A DNA stretch of 64,000 bases from JAKFEE01 sp036675815 (GCA_036675815.1 JAKFEE010000022.1:124001-188000), one strand, 5' to 3'. Shown: positions 1 through 8,243, counted from the stretch's first letter. Made by a program: numbers and translations. Notes: a model not told the origin generated them from the sequence alone.

Positions 1-491
1 CCATCACCGCTGGTCATCAGGACATCATCGCCCGCGCCGCCCGCGCCGTCGACCATCTGGTGGTCGCGGTGGCGATCAATGCCGGCAAGGGGCCGTTGTT
101 CAGCCCCGAAGAGCGCGTCGAACTGGTGCGCGACGAGCTGGCGGTGATGGCCTTCCCTACCGGCACCACGGTCGAGGTGCGCCCTTTCGGCAATTTGCTG
201 ATGCAGTTCGCCATGGATTGCAACGCCAAGCTCATCATCCGCGGCCTGCGCGCCGTGTCGGATTTCGAATACGAGTTCCAGATGGCGGGGATGAACGCAC
301 GCCTGAACCCCGAGATCGAAACGGTGTTCTTGATGGCGTCGGAGCGCTGCCAGTTCATCTCGTCGCGATTCGTCAAGGAGATCGGCCGTCTGGGCGGCGA
401 CATCTCGTCGTTCGTGTCGCCGCGGGTGCGCGAGCGCCTGAACAGCAAGTTCGCCGAGGAGCGCGCCGCCGAGGCGGCCCAGGGCGGCTGA
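1..491 (+). CDS. coaD: Phosphopantetheine adenylyltransferase, 5' partial
   Basis: Catalyses ATP + 4'-phosphopantetheine to dephospho-CoA, the penultimate step of coenzyme A synthesis, in the cytoplasm. The frame is open from base 3 and the first readable residues, ITAGHQDII, match the GH nucleotide-binding motif that normally lies near residue 17, so only about 15 residues are missing beyond the window edge. The C-terminal ISSRFVKEI signature that shapes the active site is intact. The 162 visible residues fit a family length of about 165-175. It is followed by an inverted-repeat element and then two cyclophilin genes. The product is certain; the true start is not visible. Confidence 0.95.
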   Translation, partial: ITAGHQDIIARAARAVDHLVVAVAINAGKGPLFSPEERVELVRDELAVMAFPTGTTVEVRPFGNLLMQFAMDCNAKLIIRGLRAVSDFEYEFQMAGMNARLNPEIETVFLMASERCQFISSRFVKEIGRLGGDISSFVSPRVRERLNSKFAEERAAEAAQGG

Positions 492-544
492 GACGTTTTT
501 TCGGTTGATCACGCATTAGCAGGAGTTCCCCCATAGGGATTGCC

Positions 545-662
545 GTCACCCCCGCGAACGCGGGGGTCCACCTTCCAGAGACGCTGGGCGGATATGTGTG
601 ACGCCATCGCGGCGGAAATGCACAGGCCTCTGGAAAAGGATGCCCGCCTACGCGGGAATGAC
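545..662. repeat. REPIN-like inverted repeat element
   Basis: Two imperfect copies of a roughly 35-base unit face each other. The left unit (545-580) begins GTCACCCCCGCGAACGCGGG and runs into CTTCCAGAG. The right unit (628-662) reads CTCTGGAA and ends CGCGGGAATGAC. Each unit holds its own short palindrome, CCCGCG nn CGCGGG. This is the form of the dispersed extragenic palindromes common in proteobacterial genomes. It fills the gap between coaD and the first cyclophilin gene. Confidence 0.7.
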
Positions 663-720
663 GTCCTTTGAGGATGCTCCCGGCCGATCCGTGATGAATC
701 TTTTTTTTGGAGGAACACCG

Positions 721-1215
<495 letters not shown>

Positions 1216-1219
1216 GCGT

Positions 1220-1765
1220 ATGAAACCCGTCCTCATTGGCCTCGCGGCCGGGATGCTGCTGGCGGCCGCGCCCGCCCTTGCCGCCGACCCCGAGAACACG
1301 CTGTATCTCGACCTCAAGGACAACTGCCGCGTCACCATCGAGATGCGCCCCGATTTGGCGCCTCGGCACGTGGCCCGCATCAAGGAACTGACCCGCAAGG
1401 GGTTTTATGACGGCGTACCGTTCCACCGCGTCATCGACGGTTTCATGGCGCAGGGTGGCGACCCCACCGGCACCGGCACCGGCGGTTCGGGCAAGAATCT
1501 GCCGGCCGAGTTTTCGCAGGAGAAGCATGTGCGCGGCATCGCCTCGATGGCACGAACCCAGGACCCCAACAGCGCCGACAGTCAATTCTTCATCATGCTG
1601 GGCGACGCGCCCTATCTTGATGGGAAATACACGGTCTGGGGCAAGGTCAGCCAGGGCATGGAGTGCGTCGACAAGATCAAGAAGGGCAACCAGGCCCGTG
1701 GTGGCGTCGTCGCCAATCCCGATACCATCGTGAAGATGCAAGTGGCCGCTGACGCCAAGAAATAG
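1220..1765 (+). CDS. ppiA: Periplasmic peptidyl-prolyl cis-trans isomerase (cyclophilin)
   Basis: Second cyclophilin, 181 residues, closely similar to its upstream neighbour through FHRVIDGFMAQGGD and SADSQFFI. It differs in carrying a signal peptide: MKPV, a hydrophobic stretch GLAAGMLLAAAPA and a likely cleavage after ALA near residue 22. It should fold substrates in the periplasm. ATG 1220 follows the stop of ppiB by four bases. The frame continues upstream to 1193, but starting there would bury the signal peptide. The cytoplasmic and periplasmic pair is a tandem duplication with split localisation. Confidence 0.92.
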   Translation: MKPVLIGLAAGMLLAAAPALAADPENTLYLDLKDNCRVTIEMRPDLAPRHVARIKELTRKGFYDGVPFHRVIDGFMAQGGDPTGTGTGGSGKNLPAEFSQEKHVRGIASMARTQDPNSADSQFFIMLGDAPYLDGKYTVWGKVSQGMECVDKIKKGNQARGGVVANPDTIVKMQVAADAKK

Positions 1766-1837
1766 CCGGGCAGGCGGGCGTGAACCCAACGAATCGTTGA
1801 CCGTCCGCCCCGTGCTCCCTATGGTGTGCCCCCTTGC

Positions 1838-1913
1838 GAGCGCGTAGCTCAGTCGGTAGAGCAACTGACTTTTAATCAGTAGGCCCTGGGTTCGAGTCCC
1901 AGCGCGCTCACCA
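1838..1913 (+). tRNA. tRNA-Lys (anticodon TTT)
   Basis: Full cloverleaf, 76 bases including an encoded CCA. Acceptor GAGCGCG (1838-1844) pairs with CGCGCTC (1903-1909). The anticodon stem ACTGA/TCAGT encloses the loop CTTTTAA, with anticodon TTT at 1871-1873. The T arm holds GGTTCGAGTCC. An inverted repeat that looks like a terminator follows directly. Confidence 0.98.
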
Positions 1914-1917
1914 TAGC

Positions 1918-1953
1918 AAGAAAGGGTCCCGTCGCCGTGCGGGACCCATTCTT
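1918..1953 (+). terminator. Terminator-like hairpin after tRNA-Lys
   Basis: GGGTCCC (1924-1930) and GGGACCC (1941-1947) form a perfect 7-bp stem with a 10-base loop. Flanking AAGAA/TTCTT can extend the pairing. It lies 4 bases past the tRNA CCA end. There is no long T run, so strength is uncertain. Confidence 0.7.
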
Positions 1954-2009
1954 CGCTTGAGGGCCGCGAACCCTCGTCGCGGAAACCTCGTCGCGGCGCC
2001 CGCACGCGT

Positions 2010-2390
2010 TCAGACGATGGCCGGCCTATCGGGCATGATCACGTTGAGGACGGCGATGAGCACGTCGGGCGCTACCGGCTTGTGCAGGAAGCAGAGGCCG
2101 GATTCCGTCACCTGCTGGCGGCGGTCCGGGGCTGAGTCGCCCGAGATGATGACACTGGGAAGGTCCTCGCCGAAATGTTGGCGAATGGCGTTGACGGCGG
2201 CGATGCCGGTATCGCCGTCCCGCAGGCGGTAGTCGGCAACGATGACGCTGGGACGGCCGCCATGACGCACCAACTCGACCGCCTGGCTGGTGGAGCTGGC
2301 GCACAACGGTGCGTAGCCTGCCGATTCCAGGACCAGCGCCAAGCCCTCGCGCGTCAAAGCCTCGTCTTCGATGATGAGAACGGCGCCCAT
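2010..2390 (-). CDS. Orphan single-domain response regulator (receiver only)
   Basis: A stand-alone CheY-like receiver of 126 residues. Acidic residues IEDE sit near positions 7-10, the phospho-acceptor is Asp53 in VIVADYRL, the Thr/Ser position lies in VIISGDS, and the conserved Lys is in FLHKP. There is no output domain. The start at 2390 (MGAVLIIEDE) is preceded by GAGGGG; a longer start at 2417 is possible. No kinase is adjacent. Its receiver resembles the C-terminal receiver of the hybrid kinase at 56433-58013: both carry ADYRL, then a SGD/TGD-AP segment and LHKPV. It probably modulates a phosphorelay or competes for a kinase. Confidence 0.85.
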   Translation of the reverse strand: MGAVLIIEDEALTREGLALVLESAGYAPLCASSTSQAVELVRHGGRPSVIVADYRLRDGDTGIAAVNAIRQHFGEDLPSVIISGDSAPDRRQQVTESGLCFLHKPVAPDVLIAVLNVIMPDRPAIV

Positions 2391-2465
2391 GGCCCCTCGA
2401 CGGAAATGGCCAGTCATGTAACCAGATACGGCGGCGCCGGTGAGCGCGCATTGGGCATAGGCGGT

Positions 2466-2699
2466 CTACCGCAATCGGCTTAGCCGTGGCGTGTCCTCGG
2501 CTGCTGGCGCGGGGGTTACCCGATGTGGGTTCAATAAAACGAACAGTCGACTGAGGCACGCGTTACGCGCCGCACACTGCGACATCAGGGCGCAGTTCAT
2601 GGCTGCGGCGATGCCCCGAGTAGAGGCTTCGCCGGCAGCCCAGTCGGATACCGCCTGATCAAAGGGGCAATTCGACGGCGCATCGACGCGTACAGGCAT
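2466..2699 (-). CDS. Small Cys-motif ORF, copy 2 of a tandem pair
   Basis: A candidate gene of 77 residues starting at ATG 2699 (MPVRVDAPSNCPF). The frame is open further up to a TTG at 2759. I do not recognise the family. Its core AMNCALMSQCAARNACL matches ALNCALLSDCPRRVVCL in the next ORF upstream on the same strand. Three cysteines in a C-x6-C-x6-C pattern are shared by both copies, which argues for coding. No clear ribosome-binding site precedes the ATG, and the last 20 residues look low in complexity, so existence as a gene is likely but unproven. Confidence 0.45.
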   Translation of the reverse strand: MPVRVDAPSNCPFDQAVSDWAAGEASTRGIAAAMNCALMSQCAARNACLSRLFVLLNPHRVTPAPAAEDTPRLSRLR

Positions 2700-2730
2700 G
2701 ACATACTCATGACGAAGGGTGGTCAGTCCC

Positions 2731-2949
2731 TCAGGTATGCTTCGAGCGGTCGCAATCAAGGGGATAGGTGAAGAACGCCCCTCCGGAAGGGGTACGTTCG
2801 ATGGCCGCCGAAACCTGATGCAAGCACACCACCCGCCGCGGGCAGTCGGACAGCAATGCGCAGTTCAGCGCGGCGTGCAACCGCCGCCGCGCCGCCGGCA
2901 CCACGACGTCGTCGATAAGACATTCTTGGCCAGTATCCGCCCCCGACAT
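2731..2949 (-). CDS. Small Cys-motif ORF, copy 1 of a tandem pair
   Basis: A candidate gene of 72 residues with ATG at 2949 and a weak AAGGCGGG just upstream. The sequence begins MSGADTGQECLIDD and carries the core ALNCALLSDCPRRVVCL near residues 28-44, shared with the following ORF. No signal peptide or membrane segment is seen. Regular C-x6-C-x6-C spacing in both copies could bind metal or form disulfides, but this is inference. It lies between the zinc-ribbon gene upstream and its paralogue downstream, all on the minus strand. Confidence 0.45.
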   Translation of the reverse strand: MSGADTGQECLIDDVVVPAARRRLHAALNCALLSDCPRRVVCLHQVSAAIERTPSGGAFFTYPLDCDRSKHT

Positions 2950-3009
2950 CCCGCCTTGATATCACAGTTTCGATCCAGGCGAGCAATTTTTAGGCGAAGG
3001 TCACATCCA

Positions 3010-3240
3010 TCAGTTGATGACGTGGGGCGGTATTCGATTGGTGGCGCCGCAATGGCCGCATCTGAACACCAGGTCGCGCACCTGCGCGTAGAACATGCGG
3101 CGCAGCAGCACGCTACCGCACGAGCCACAGACGTAATCTGTCTGGCCCTTACCACTGATGACCGGGGCCATGACACTCTCGATGGCGCCCCGCTCGCCGA
3201 TCTCTTGAGGCGGAATCACCTGCATTCTGACGGTCGACAT
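3010..3240 (-). CDS. Small zinc-ribbon protein
   Basis: A 76-residue protein with two CxxC knuckles, CGSC and CGHC, separated by about 21 residues (VLLRRMFYAQVRDLVFR). This is the layout of a zinc ribbon. The N-terminal half is polar and unrecognised. ATG 3240 is preceded by GGAAGGGA at suitable spacing. No catalytic motif is present; it could be an RNA- or protein-binding adaptor. It sits on the same strand as the two Cys-motif ORFs downstream, but no functional link is shown. Confidence 0.7.
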   Translation of the reverse strand: MSTVRMQVIPPQEIGERGAIESVMAPVISGKGQTDYVCGSCGSVLLRRMFYAQVRDLVFRCGHCGATNRIPPHVIN

Positions 3241-3348
3241 CGTTCCCTTCCGGCGCAATGGATGGAATTCGAGGCCGTTCAGTATACCGATGGGAACCGG
3301 GGCAGCGGCCCAGCCATGAGTGGTAGCGGGGCCGCTTTCGCTTCAGAC

Positions 3349-3837
3349 CTAGCGTGGCATGCCGCGTCCGAAGGTCGAGTTGGCGTTGGCGCCATCGGTC
3401 TGGAAGCGGCCGATGTTGCCGAAGAATTGCTGAAGGATCGACATCTGCTTGCCGGCAGTCGGCGTTTCACGCTCGACGAACTCGACCGTCTTGCCGTCGT
3501 CGAGGCCATAGGTCTCCAGATCCTTCACATACCCGTCGTCGTCGAACTCGACGGCGACGATTTTGCGGTCGGTCTCCTCGGGCGCAAACAGGCCGACGGT
3601 CTCGGTGCGGTAGCTGACGTAGTACCATACCGGATCGCCGAAGGCGGACAGGGTCGACGGTGTGCCCAGGATCTGCGCCACCTCCTCGCGCGTCTGCGCC
3701 CCCGGCTTGACTTGCGCCAGTCGTTCGGGGGCCGGCAGGTTGCCGCGGGCATCAACGATAGGCGCGCAGCCGCCGGCAGCGAGCAGGCACAGCACGACAG
3801 CGAAGCGAAAGCGTGTGGTCGGGCGACGTGATGGCAT
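3349..3837 (-). CDS. bamE: Outer-membrane assembly lipoprotein BamE (SmpA/OmlA)
   Basis: Lipoprotein subunit of the BAM complex that inserts beta-barrel proteins into the outer membrane. The 162-residue protein starts MPSRRPTTRF, with a hydrophobic core and the lipobox LAAGGC (Cys24). The family core follows: a V-K-P-G-x-T-R-E-E-V segment, LGTPS, and WYYVSYRTE, where the G-TPS turn and the following aromatic strand are typical. The C-terminal 40 residues are extra and polar, as in alphaproteobacterial members. The start at 3837 was preferred over 3921 because it gives a normal signal peptide and leaves an 80-base divergent promoter region shared with the cbp3-like gene. Confidence 0.88.
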   Translation of the reverse strand: MPSRRPTTRFRFAVVLCLLAAGGCAPIVDARGNLPAPERLAQVKPGAQTREEVAQILGTPSTLSAFGDPVWYYVSYRTETVGLFAPEETDRKIVAVEFDDDGYVKDLETYGLDDGKTVEFVERETPTAGKQMSILQQFFGNIGRFQTDGANANSTFGRGMPR

Positions 3838-3929
3838 GGTATCCAAAGCGAATGCGGATTGACGGAAGGCAAGAAGGCGGCCGACATTCCGAAATTGCCT
3901 TGTCCCACCTCCAATTGTCAATGTGCGGT

Positions 3930-4484
3930 ATGAGGGTTAAGGATCTGTTGCCTTTCAAATTCTTTCGGCGCCGGCCGCACGAAGATGCCGCAGTGCGCCT
4001 GTACACCGCCGTGATAAGCCAGGCGCGCCGCCCCGAGTTCTATCGTGATCTGGCGGTGGCCGATTCGGTCGATGGACGGTTCGAAATGGTCGCGTTGCAC
4101 GCCTTCTTCATCATGCGGCGGCTGCGCGACCAGGGGGCCGCGGAGCGTGCCTTGTCCCAGGCGGTGTTCGACATCATGTTCGACGACATGGATCAGAACC
4201 TGCGCGAGCTCGGCACCGGCGATCTCGGCGTGGGCAAAAGGGTCAAGAGCATGGCGCAGGCCTTTTATGGGCGCATTGCCGCCTATGATGCAGGTTTGGC
4301 CCAGGCCGACGACATGGCGCTGATCGCCGCGCTTCGGCGTAACGTGTATCGTCAAGCATCGGTGGAGGACGGCGTGGTTGCGGGTCTGGCCGCCTACGTG
4401 CGCCGACAAGTTGCCGCGCTCGATCGCCAGCCGTGCACGGAGCTTCGGGCCGGCCACGTCACCTTTGTCCGGATCGAGCCCTAG
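3930..4484 (+). CDS. Ubiquinol-cytochrome c chaperone family protein
   Basis: A 184-residue protein of the Cbp3/UQCC1 family, whose mitochondrial members assist cytochrome bc1 assembly. Recognisable features are RLYTAVISQARRPEFYRDL near the N terminus, GRFEMVALHAFFIMRRLR, FDIMFDDMDQNLRELGTGD and VGKRVKSMAQAFYGR, which form the family's helical core. Starts at 3921 (MCGM) or 3930 (MRVKDLLPF) are both possible; neither has a strong ribosome-binding site. It precedes DUF177 by four bases, a common alphaproteobacterial arrangement. It diverges from bamE. Confidence 0.85.
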   Translation: MRVKDLLPFKFFRRRPHEDAAVRLYTAVISQARRPEFYRDLAVADSVDGRFEMVALHAFFIMRRLRDQGAAERALSQAVFDIMFDDMDQNLRELGTGDLGVGKRVKSMAQAFYGRIAAYDAGLAQADDMALIAALRRNVYRQASVEDGVVAGLAAYVRRQVAALDRQPCTELRAGHVTFVRIEP

Positions 4485-4488
4485 AAAG

Positions 4489-5046
4489 ATGACGCAGACG
4501 ATCACTCCAGAATTTTCGCGACCCGTCGTGGTCGAGCGGCTTGGTCCGCGCGAGACGGTGGTGACCATCGAGGCCGATGTCGGCGAGCGTGCGGCGCTGG
4601 CCCGGCGCTTCGACATCCCGGCCGTGGAATCCCTGTCGGCCAAGGTTAGGTTGAAGCCGATGACGGGCGGCTTGGTGCGCCTCAAGGCCAATTTTGCCGC
4701 TGACGTCGTCCAGGCCTGTGTGGCGACGCTGGAGCCGGTGCGCTCCGCCATTGCCGAAGACTTCCAGTTGATCTATGCGCCGCCCGGTGACGAAGCGGCG
4801 GAGGAGGAGGTCGAGTTGGTCTATGAGGAGGAGGATCCCCCCGAGCCGATCATCGATGGCGCCATCGATATCGGCGAGGCGGTGGCCGAGCATCTCGCCT
4901 TGGCGCTGGACCCGTTTCCACGGGCGTCCGGTGCCACTTTCGATCAGGGGCTCGTCGATGCGGGCGACGACGCGACGGCGGGGCCGTTCGCGGCGCTGGC
5001 GGCGCTTAAGCCGACCGGTTCCCGCGGGTCCGGCGAAGAAGAGTAA
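4489..5046 (+). CDS. yceD: DUF177 (YceD family) protein, 23S rRNA accumulation factor
   Basis: YceD-family protein of 185 residues. Plant and bacterial members are linked to 23S rRNA accumulation, and the gene is characteristically placed just before rpmF. Here the L32 gene follows by 88 bases. Visible family features are the acidic EEEVELVYEEEDPP segment, IIDGAIDIGEAVAEHLALALDPFPR and a short C-terminal tail ending FAALAALKP, which often lies at the end of this family. A Cys in VVQACVATLEPV corresponds to the family's conserved C-V-R-C region, but only one Cys is present. Start ATG 4489 follows AGAAAG four bases after the preceding stop. Confidence 0.88.
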   Translation: MTQTITPEFSRPVVVERLGPRETVVTIEADVGERAALARRFDIPAVESLSAKVRLKPMTGGLVRLKANFAADVVQACVATLEPVRSAIAEDFQLIYAPPGDEAAEEEVELVYEEEDPPEPIIDGAIDIGEAVAEHLALALDPFPRASGATFDQGLVDAGDDATAGPFAALAALKPTGSRGSGEEE

Positions 5047-5134
5047 GCGAGGCGGGGACAATCGGCTTGCCCCCCTTCGGGATTTTGGTTAAGAAGGCTG
5101 CCTTCCCGACGACGGATCGGTTGCGAGTACGATC

Positions 5135-5323
5135 ATGGCTGTACCTAAAAAGAAAACATCCAAGTCCCGCCGCGATATGCGCCGGGCGCATCACGCCCTC
5201 AAGCCGTCGGCTTATGCCGAATGCCCCAACTGTGGAGAGGTTCGGCGGCCGCATCATGTGTGCGGCGCCTGTGGCCACTACGATGGCCGCGAGGTCGTCG
5301 TCGAGGCCGGCACCACGGCGTAA
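5135..5323 (+). CDS. rpmF: 50S ribosomal protein L32
   Basis: Ribosomal protein L32 of the large subunit, 62 residues. It opens with the family signature MAVPKKKTSKSRRDMRRAHH and carries a zinc ribbon, CPNC and CGAC, so it is the zinc-binding C+ form. It lies between DUF177 and plsX in the classic order that couples ribosome and lipid synthesis genes. Confidence 0.98.
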   Translation: MAVPKKKTSKSRRDMRRAHHALKPSAYAECPNCGEVRRPHHVCGACGHYDGREVVVEAGTTA

Positions 5324-5353
5324 ATCACGACTGCGCCATTCATAGGGGGCGGC

Positions 5354-6400
5354 GTGAGCAGACCTGTCACCATTTCCATCGATGCCATGGGCGGCGATGC
5401 CGCCCCACATGTCGTCGTGGAAGGGCTGAAGCTGACGCGGACCCGCTTTCCGCGCGCCGAATACTTGGTGTTCGGCGACGCGGCGCGTATCGAGCCCCTG
5501 CTGGATACGGCGCCCGAGTTGAAGGAGCGCCTGCGTCTGCACCATACCGATGGCGTCGTTACGAACGAGGCGAAACCATCGCAGGTGCTGCGCAATGGTC
5601 GCAATACCAGCATGTGGCTGGCGGTGGACGCCGTGGCGCGCGGCGAGGCCGCAGGAGTCGTCTCGGCCGGTAACACCGGCGCCCTGATGGCGATATCAAA
5701 ATTCGTTCTTCGAACCCTACCGGGCATCGACCGGCCGGCCATTGCCGGCTTCTTCCCCACTCAGCGTGGCGAAAGCGTGATGCTGGACCTAGGGGCTAAT
5801 GTCGACTGCAGCGCCAACAATCTGGTGGAATTCGCCGTCATGGGCGAGGTGTTCGCGCGGGTGCTGTTCGGCACCGAACAGCCGACCATCGGCCTACTGA
5901 ACGTCGGTTCCGAGGATCTGAAGGGCAACGATGCGGTGCGCTCGGCCTTCAATACGCTGCGCACCAGCCGTCTGCCCATTCGCTTCCATGGCTTCATCGA
6001 AGGCAACGACATTGCCGCCGGAACGGTCGATGTCATCGTCACCGACGGGTTCTCCGGCAACATCGCGCTGAAGACGGCGGAAGGCACCGCCAAGCTGTTC
6101 GCGGATCTAATGCGCGGCGCCTTCCAGAACTCGCTGTTGGCTCGAATCGGCTATCTGCTGGCGCGCCGGGCATTGGCGAAAGTCAAGCTGCGGCTCGATC
6201 CGCGGCGTTACAACGGTGCCATGTTCCTCGGCCTCAACGGCATCGCGGTCAAAAGCCACGGTGGCACCGACGCCCTGGGCTTCGCCAATGCCGTCGGTGT
6301 CGCCATCGATCTCGCCACGAATGGCTTCAATGAACGCATCAAGGAAGAGTTTGCGCGCCTCAAGGCCGCCGAAACGCCTCCGCAGGCGGCAGCCAGCTAG
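5354..6400 (+). CDS. plsX: Phosphate acyltransferase PlsX
   Basis: Makes acyl-phosphate from acyl-ACP, the first step toward phosphatidic acid through PlsY. The 348-residue length is normal. The N-terminal SIDAMGGDAAPH motif, VSAGNTGALMA and DLGANVDC mark the family, as does ALKTAEGTAKL. The ATG at 5354 has a GTG in the same frame nearby, so the exact start could vary by a few codons. Its stop abuts the fabH start with no gap (TAG then ATG), implying co-translation with fatty-acid synthesis. Confidence 0.97.
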   Translation: MSRPVTISIDAMGGDAAPHVVVEGLKLTRTRFPRAEYLVFGDAARIEPLLDTAPELKERLRLHHTDGVVTNEAKPSQVLRNGRNTSMWLAVDAVARGEAAGVVSAGNTGALMAISKFVLRTLPGIDRPAIAGFFPTQRGESVMLDLGANVDCSANNLVEFAVMGEVFARVLFGTEQPTIGLLNVGSEDLKGNDAVRSAFNTLRTSRLPIRFHGFIEGNDIAAGTVDVIVTDGFSGNIALKTAEGTAKLFADLMRGAFQNSLLARIGYLLARRALAKVKLRLDPRRYNGAMFLGLNGIAVKSHGGTDALGFANAVGVAIDLATNGFNERIKEEFARLKAAETPPQAAAS

Positions 6401-7372
6401 ATGATCCGCTCCATCATTGCCGGTTGCGGCGCGTATCTGCCCGAGCAGATCGTCACCAACGATGCGCTGGCCCGCCAGGTCGACACCAGCAACGACTGGA
6501 TCGTCGAGCGCACCGGGATTCTGCAACGCCATGTTGCGGCCCCGGGCGAGTTGACCAGCGATCTCGCCACCAAGGCGGCACAAGCGGCGCTTGCCGCCGC
6601 CGGCATGGCGGCCGGCGACGTCGACATGGTGGTGGTGGCGACCACCAGCCCTGACGATACCTTCCCGGCGACCGCCACCAAGGTGCAGGCCAACCTGGGG
6701 ATGCGCCGCGGTTTCGCTTTCGACGTGCAGGCGGTTTGCTCGGGATTCATCTACGCGCTGGCCACCGCCGACAATTTCGTACGCACCCGGCAGGTGCGTA
6801 CGGCCCTGGTCATCGGCGCCGAGACCTTCACCCGGTTGCTCGACTGGAACGATCGCACCACCTGCGTGCTGTTTGGCGACGGCGCCGGCGCCGTCGTGCT
6901 GCATGCCGGCGAGGGGCAGGGCGGGGCGCAGGATCGCGGCGTGTTGTCGACGCACCTCCATTCCGACGGTCGCCACCACGACCTGCTCTACGTCGACGGA
7001 GGCCCATCGGCGACGGGGACGGTCGGCCATGTCCGCATGGAAGGGCGCGAGGTCTTCCGTCACGCCGTGGTCAATCTGGCCGCGGCGGTGAACGAAGCGC
7101 TGGCCGCCAATGCGCTCAAGGCTTCCGACATCGACTGGCTGGTGCCGCACCAGGCCAACCGCCGCATCATCGACGGCACGGCGCGCAAGCTGGGCGTCGG
7201 CACCGAGCGCGTCATCATCACCGTCCAAAAACATGCCAATACTTCGGCGGCCTCGATCCCCTTGGCCCTCGCCGAGGCGGTGGGCGATGGCCGCATCAAG
7301 CCGGGGCAGTTGGTGCTGCTCGAGGCGATGGGTGGCGGCTTCACCTGGGGCTCGGCCCTGGTCCGCATGTGA
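6401..7372 (+). CDS. fabH: 3-oxoacyl-[ACP] synthase III
   Basis: Beta-ketoacyl-ACP synthase III, which condenses acetyl-CoA with malonyl-ACP to start fatty-acid synthesis. The 323-residue protein has the Cys-His-Asn triad: Cys113 in VQAVCSGF, His250 in VPHQANRRI and Asn280 in KHANTSAAS. GGGFTWG near the C terminus is also standard. It follows plsX directly and precedes ihfA by about 120 bases. Confidence 0.98.
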   Translation: MIRSIIAGCGAYLPEQIVTNDALARQVDTSNDWIVERTGILQRHVAAPGELTSDLATKAAQAALAAAGMAAGDVDMVVVATTSPDDTFPATATKVQANLGMRRGFAFDVQAVCSGFIYALATADNFVRTRQVRTALVIGAETFTRLLDWNDRTTCVLFGDGAGAVVLHAGEGQGGAQDRGVLSTHLHSDGRHHDLLYVDGGPSATGTVGHVRMEGREVFRHAVVNLAAAVNEALAANALKASDIDWLVPHQANRRIIDGTARKLGVGTERVIITVQKHANTSAASIPLALAEAVGDGRIKPGQLVLLEAMGGGFTWGSALVRM

Positions 7373-7494
7373 GCCGCGGCGGGCCGCCGCGGTGATGCCG
7401 ACCCGGGCCATCCCCTTGATGTTGACGGGTTTCCCGCGACGGAATACTGTCCTTGTCAGCCTTTAATGAAAATTCCACCAAGAGCGGAACGGCA

Positions 7495-7812
7495 ATGGCT
7501 GGGAAGACAATCACGCGCGCGCAGCTCAGCGAAGCGGTCTATCAAGAGGTCGGCCTGTCGCGCAATGAATCGTCGGATCTGCTCGAGCATGTGCTGAGCG
7601 AGATTGCCGATGCGCTTGAGCGTGGCGAGACGGTGAAGATTTCCTCCTTCGGCAGCTTCTCGGTGCGCAGCAAGGGCCAGCGCGTCGGCCGCAATCCGAA
7701 GACCGGCCAGGAAGTTCCCATCCTGCCGCGCCGAGTCTTGGTGTTCCGCCCGTCGCAGCTCCTCAAGAGCCGCATCAACGGCGACATGCAAGACGTGATC
7801 GAAGAGACGTGA
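7495..7812 (+). CDS. ihfA: Integration host factor alpha subunit
   Basis: DNA-bending HU/IHF-family protein; the alpha subunit pairs with IhfB. It is 105 residues starting MAGKTITRAQL. The DNA-binding arm is seen in GRNPKTGQEVPIL, and SSFGSFSVR is the family beta strand. The start at 7495 was chosen over an in-frame ATG at 7453 because it gives the usual N terminus and is preceded by AGAGCGGAA. The stop overlaps the start of the MerR gene by four bases. This fabH-ihfA-merR order is conserved in proteobacteria. Confidence 0.96.
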   Translation: MAGKTITRAQLSEAVYQEVGLSRNESSDLLEHVLSEIADALERGETVKISSFGSFSVRSKGQRVGRNPKTGQEVPILPRRVLVFRPSQLLKSRINGDMQDVIEET

Positions 7813-8243
7813 ACGTCGAGTCGCCGGCGGCAGCGCGACGGACCGCCAAGTCCGACGCCGCATTCCGCACCATCAGCGAAGTCTCCGAGGAGTTGGACGT
7901 CCCGCAACACGTCCTCCGCTTCTGGGAAAGCAAGTTCGCCCAGATCAAGCCGCTCAAGCGCGGCGGCGGCCGCCGCTACTATCGGCCGGCCGATCTGGCG
8001 CTGCTGCGGCGCATCCGCGACCTGCTCTACCGCGACGGCTACACCATCAAGGGCGTGCAGAAGCTGCTGAAGGAGCGCGGCGCCGCCGAGCTCGAGCCTT
8101 CCGCGGCCGCGACCAAGGCCGCGATCGCCGCTCCGACAACGCTTGCGCCTGTACCCATCGACGATGCGAAGGACGCCGCCTTGCGGGCGGTTCGTGACGA
8201 GCTGCTGGAAATTCGCGCAATCTTGCTGCGGCACGCGAAGTGA
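7809..8243 (+). CDS. MerR-family transcriptional regulator
   Basis: A 144-residue regulator with an N-terminal MerR winged-helix domain: FRTISEVSEELDVPQHVLRFWE, then RRYYRPADLALLRRIRDLLY and the wing segment GYTIKGVQKLLK. The C-terminal effector part is short and contains an Ala-rich linker, with no metal-binding cysteines. The GTG start at 7809 overlaps the ihfA stop (GTGA), so translation is probably coupled. This ihfA-linked MerR protein is common in alphaproteobacteria; its target is unknown. Confidence 0.9.
   Translation: MNVESPAAARRTAKSDAAFRTISEVSEELDVPQHVLRFWESKFAQIKPLKRGGGRRYYRPADLALLRRIRDLLYRDGYTIKGVQKLLKERGAAELEPSAAATKAAIAAPTTLAPVPIDDAKDAALRAVRDELLEIRAILLRHAK

Noticed and set aside
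598..720. Upstream extension of the first cyclophilin gene
   Set aside because: This stretch lies partly within the inverted-repeat element, and the GGAGG at 709-713 points to ATG 721.
2719..3831. Plus-strand open frame of 370 codons over the small ORFs and bamE
   Set aside because: It is antisense to bamE and the zinc-ribbon gene, both of which have motifs and ribosome-binding sites; its composition is frame-shadow.
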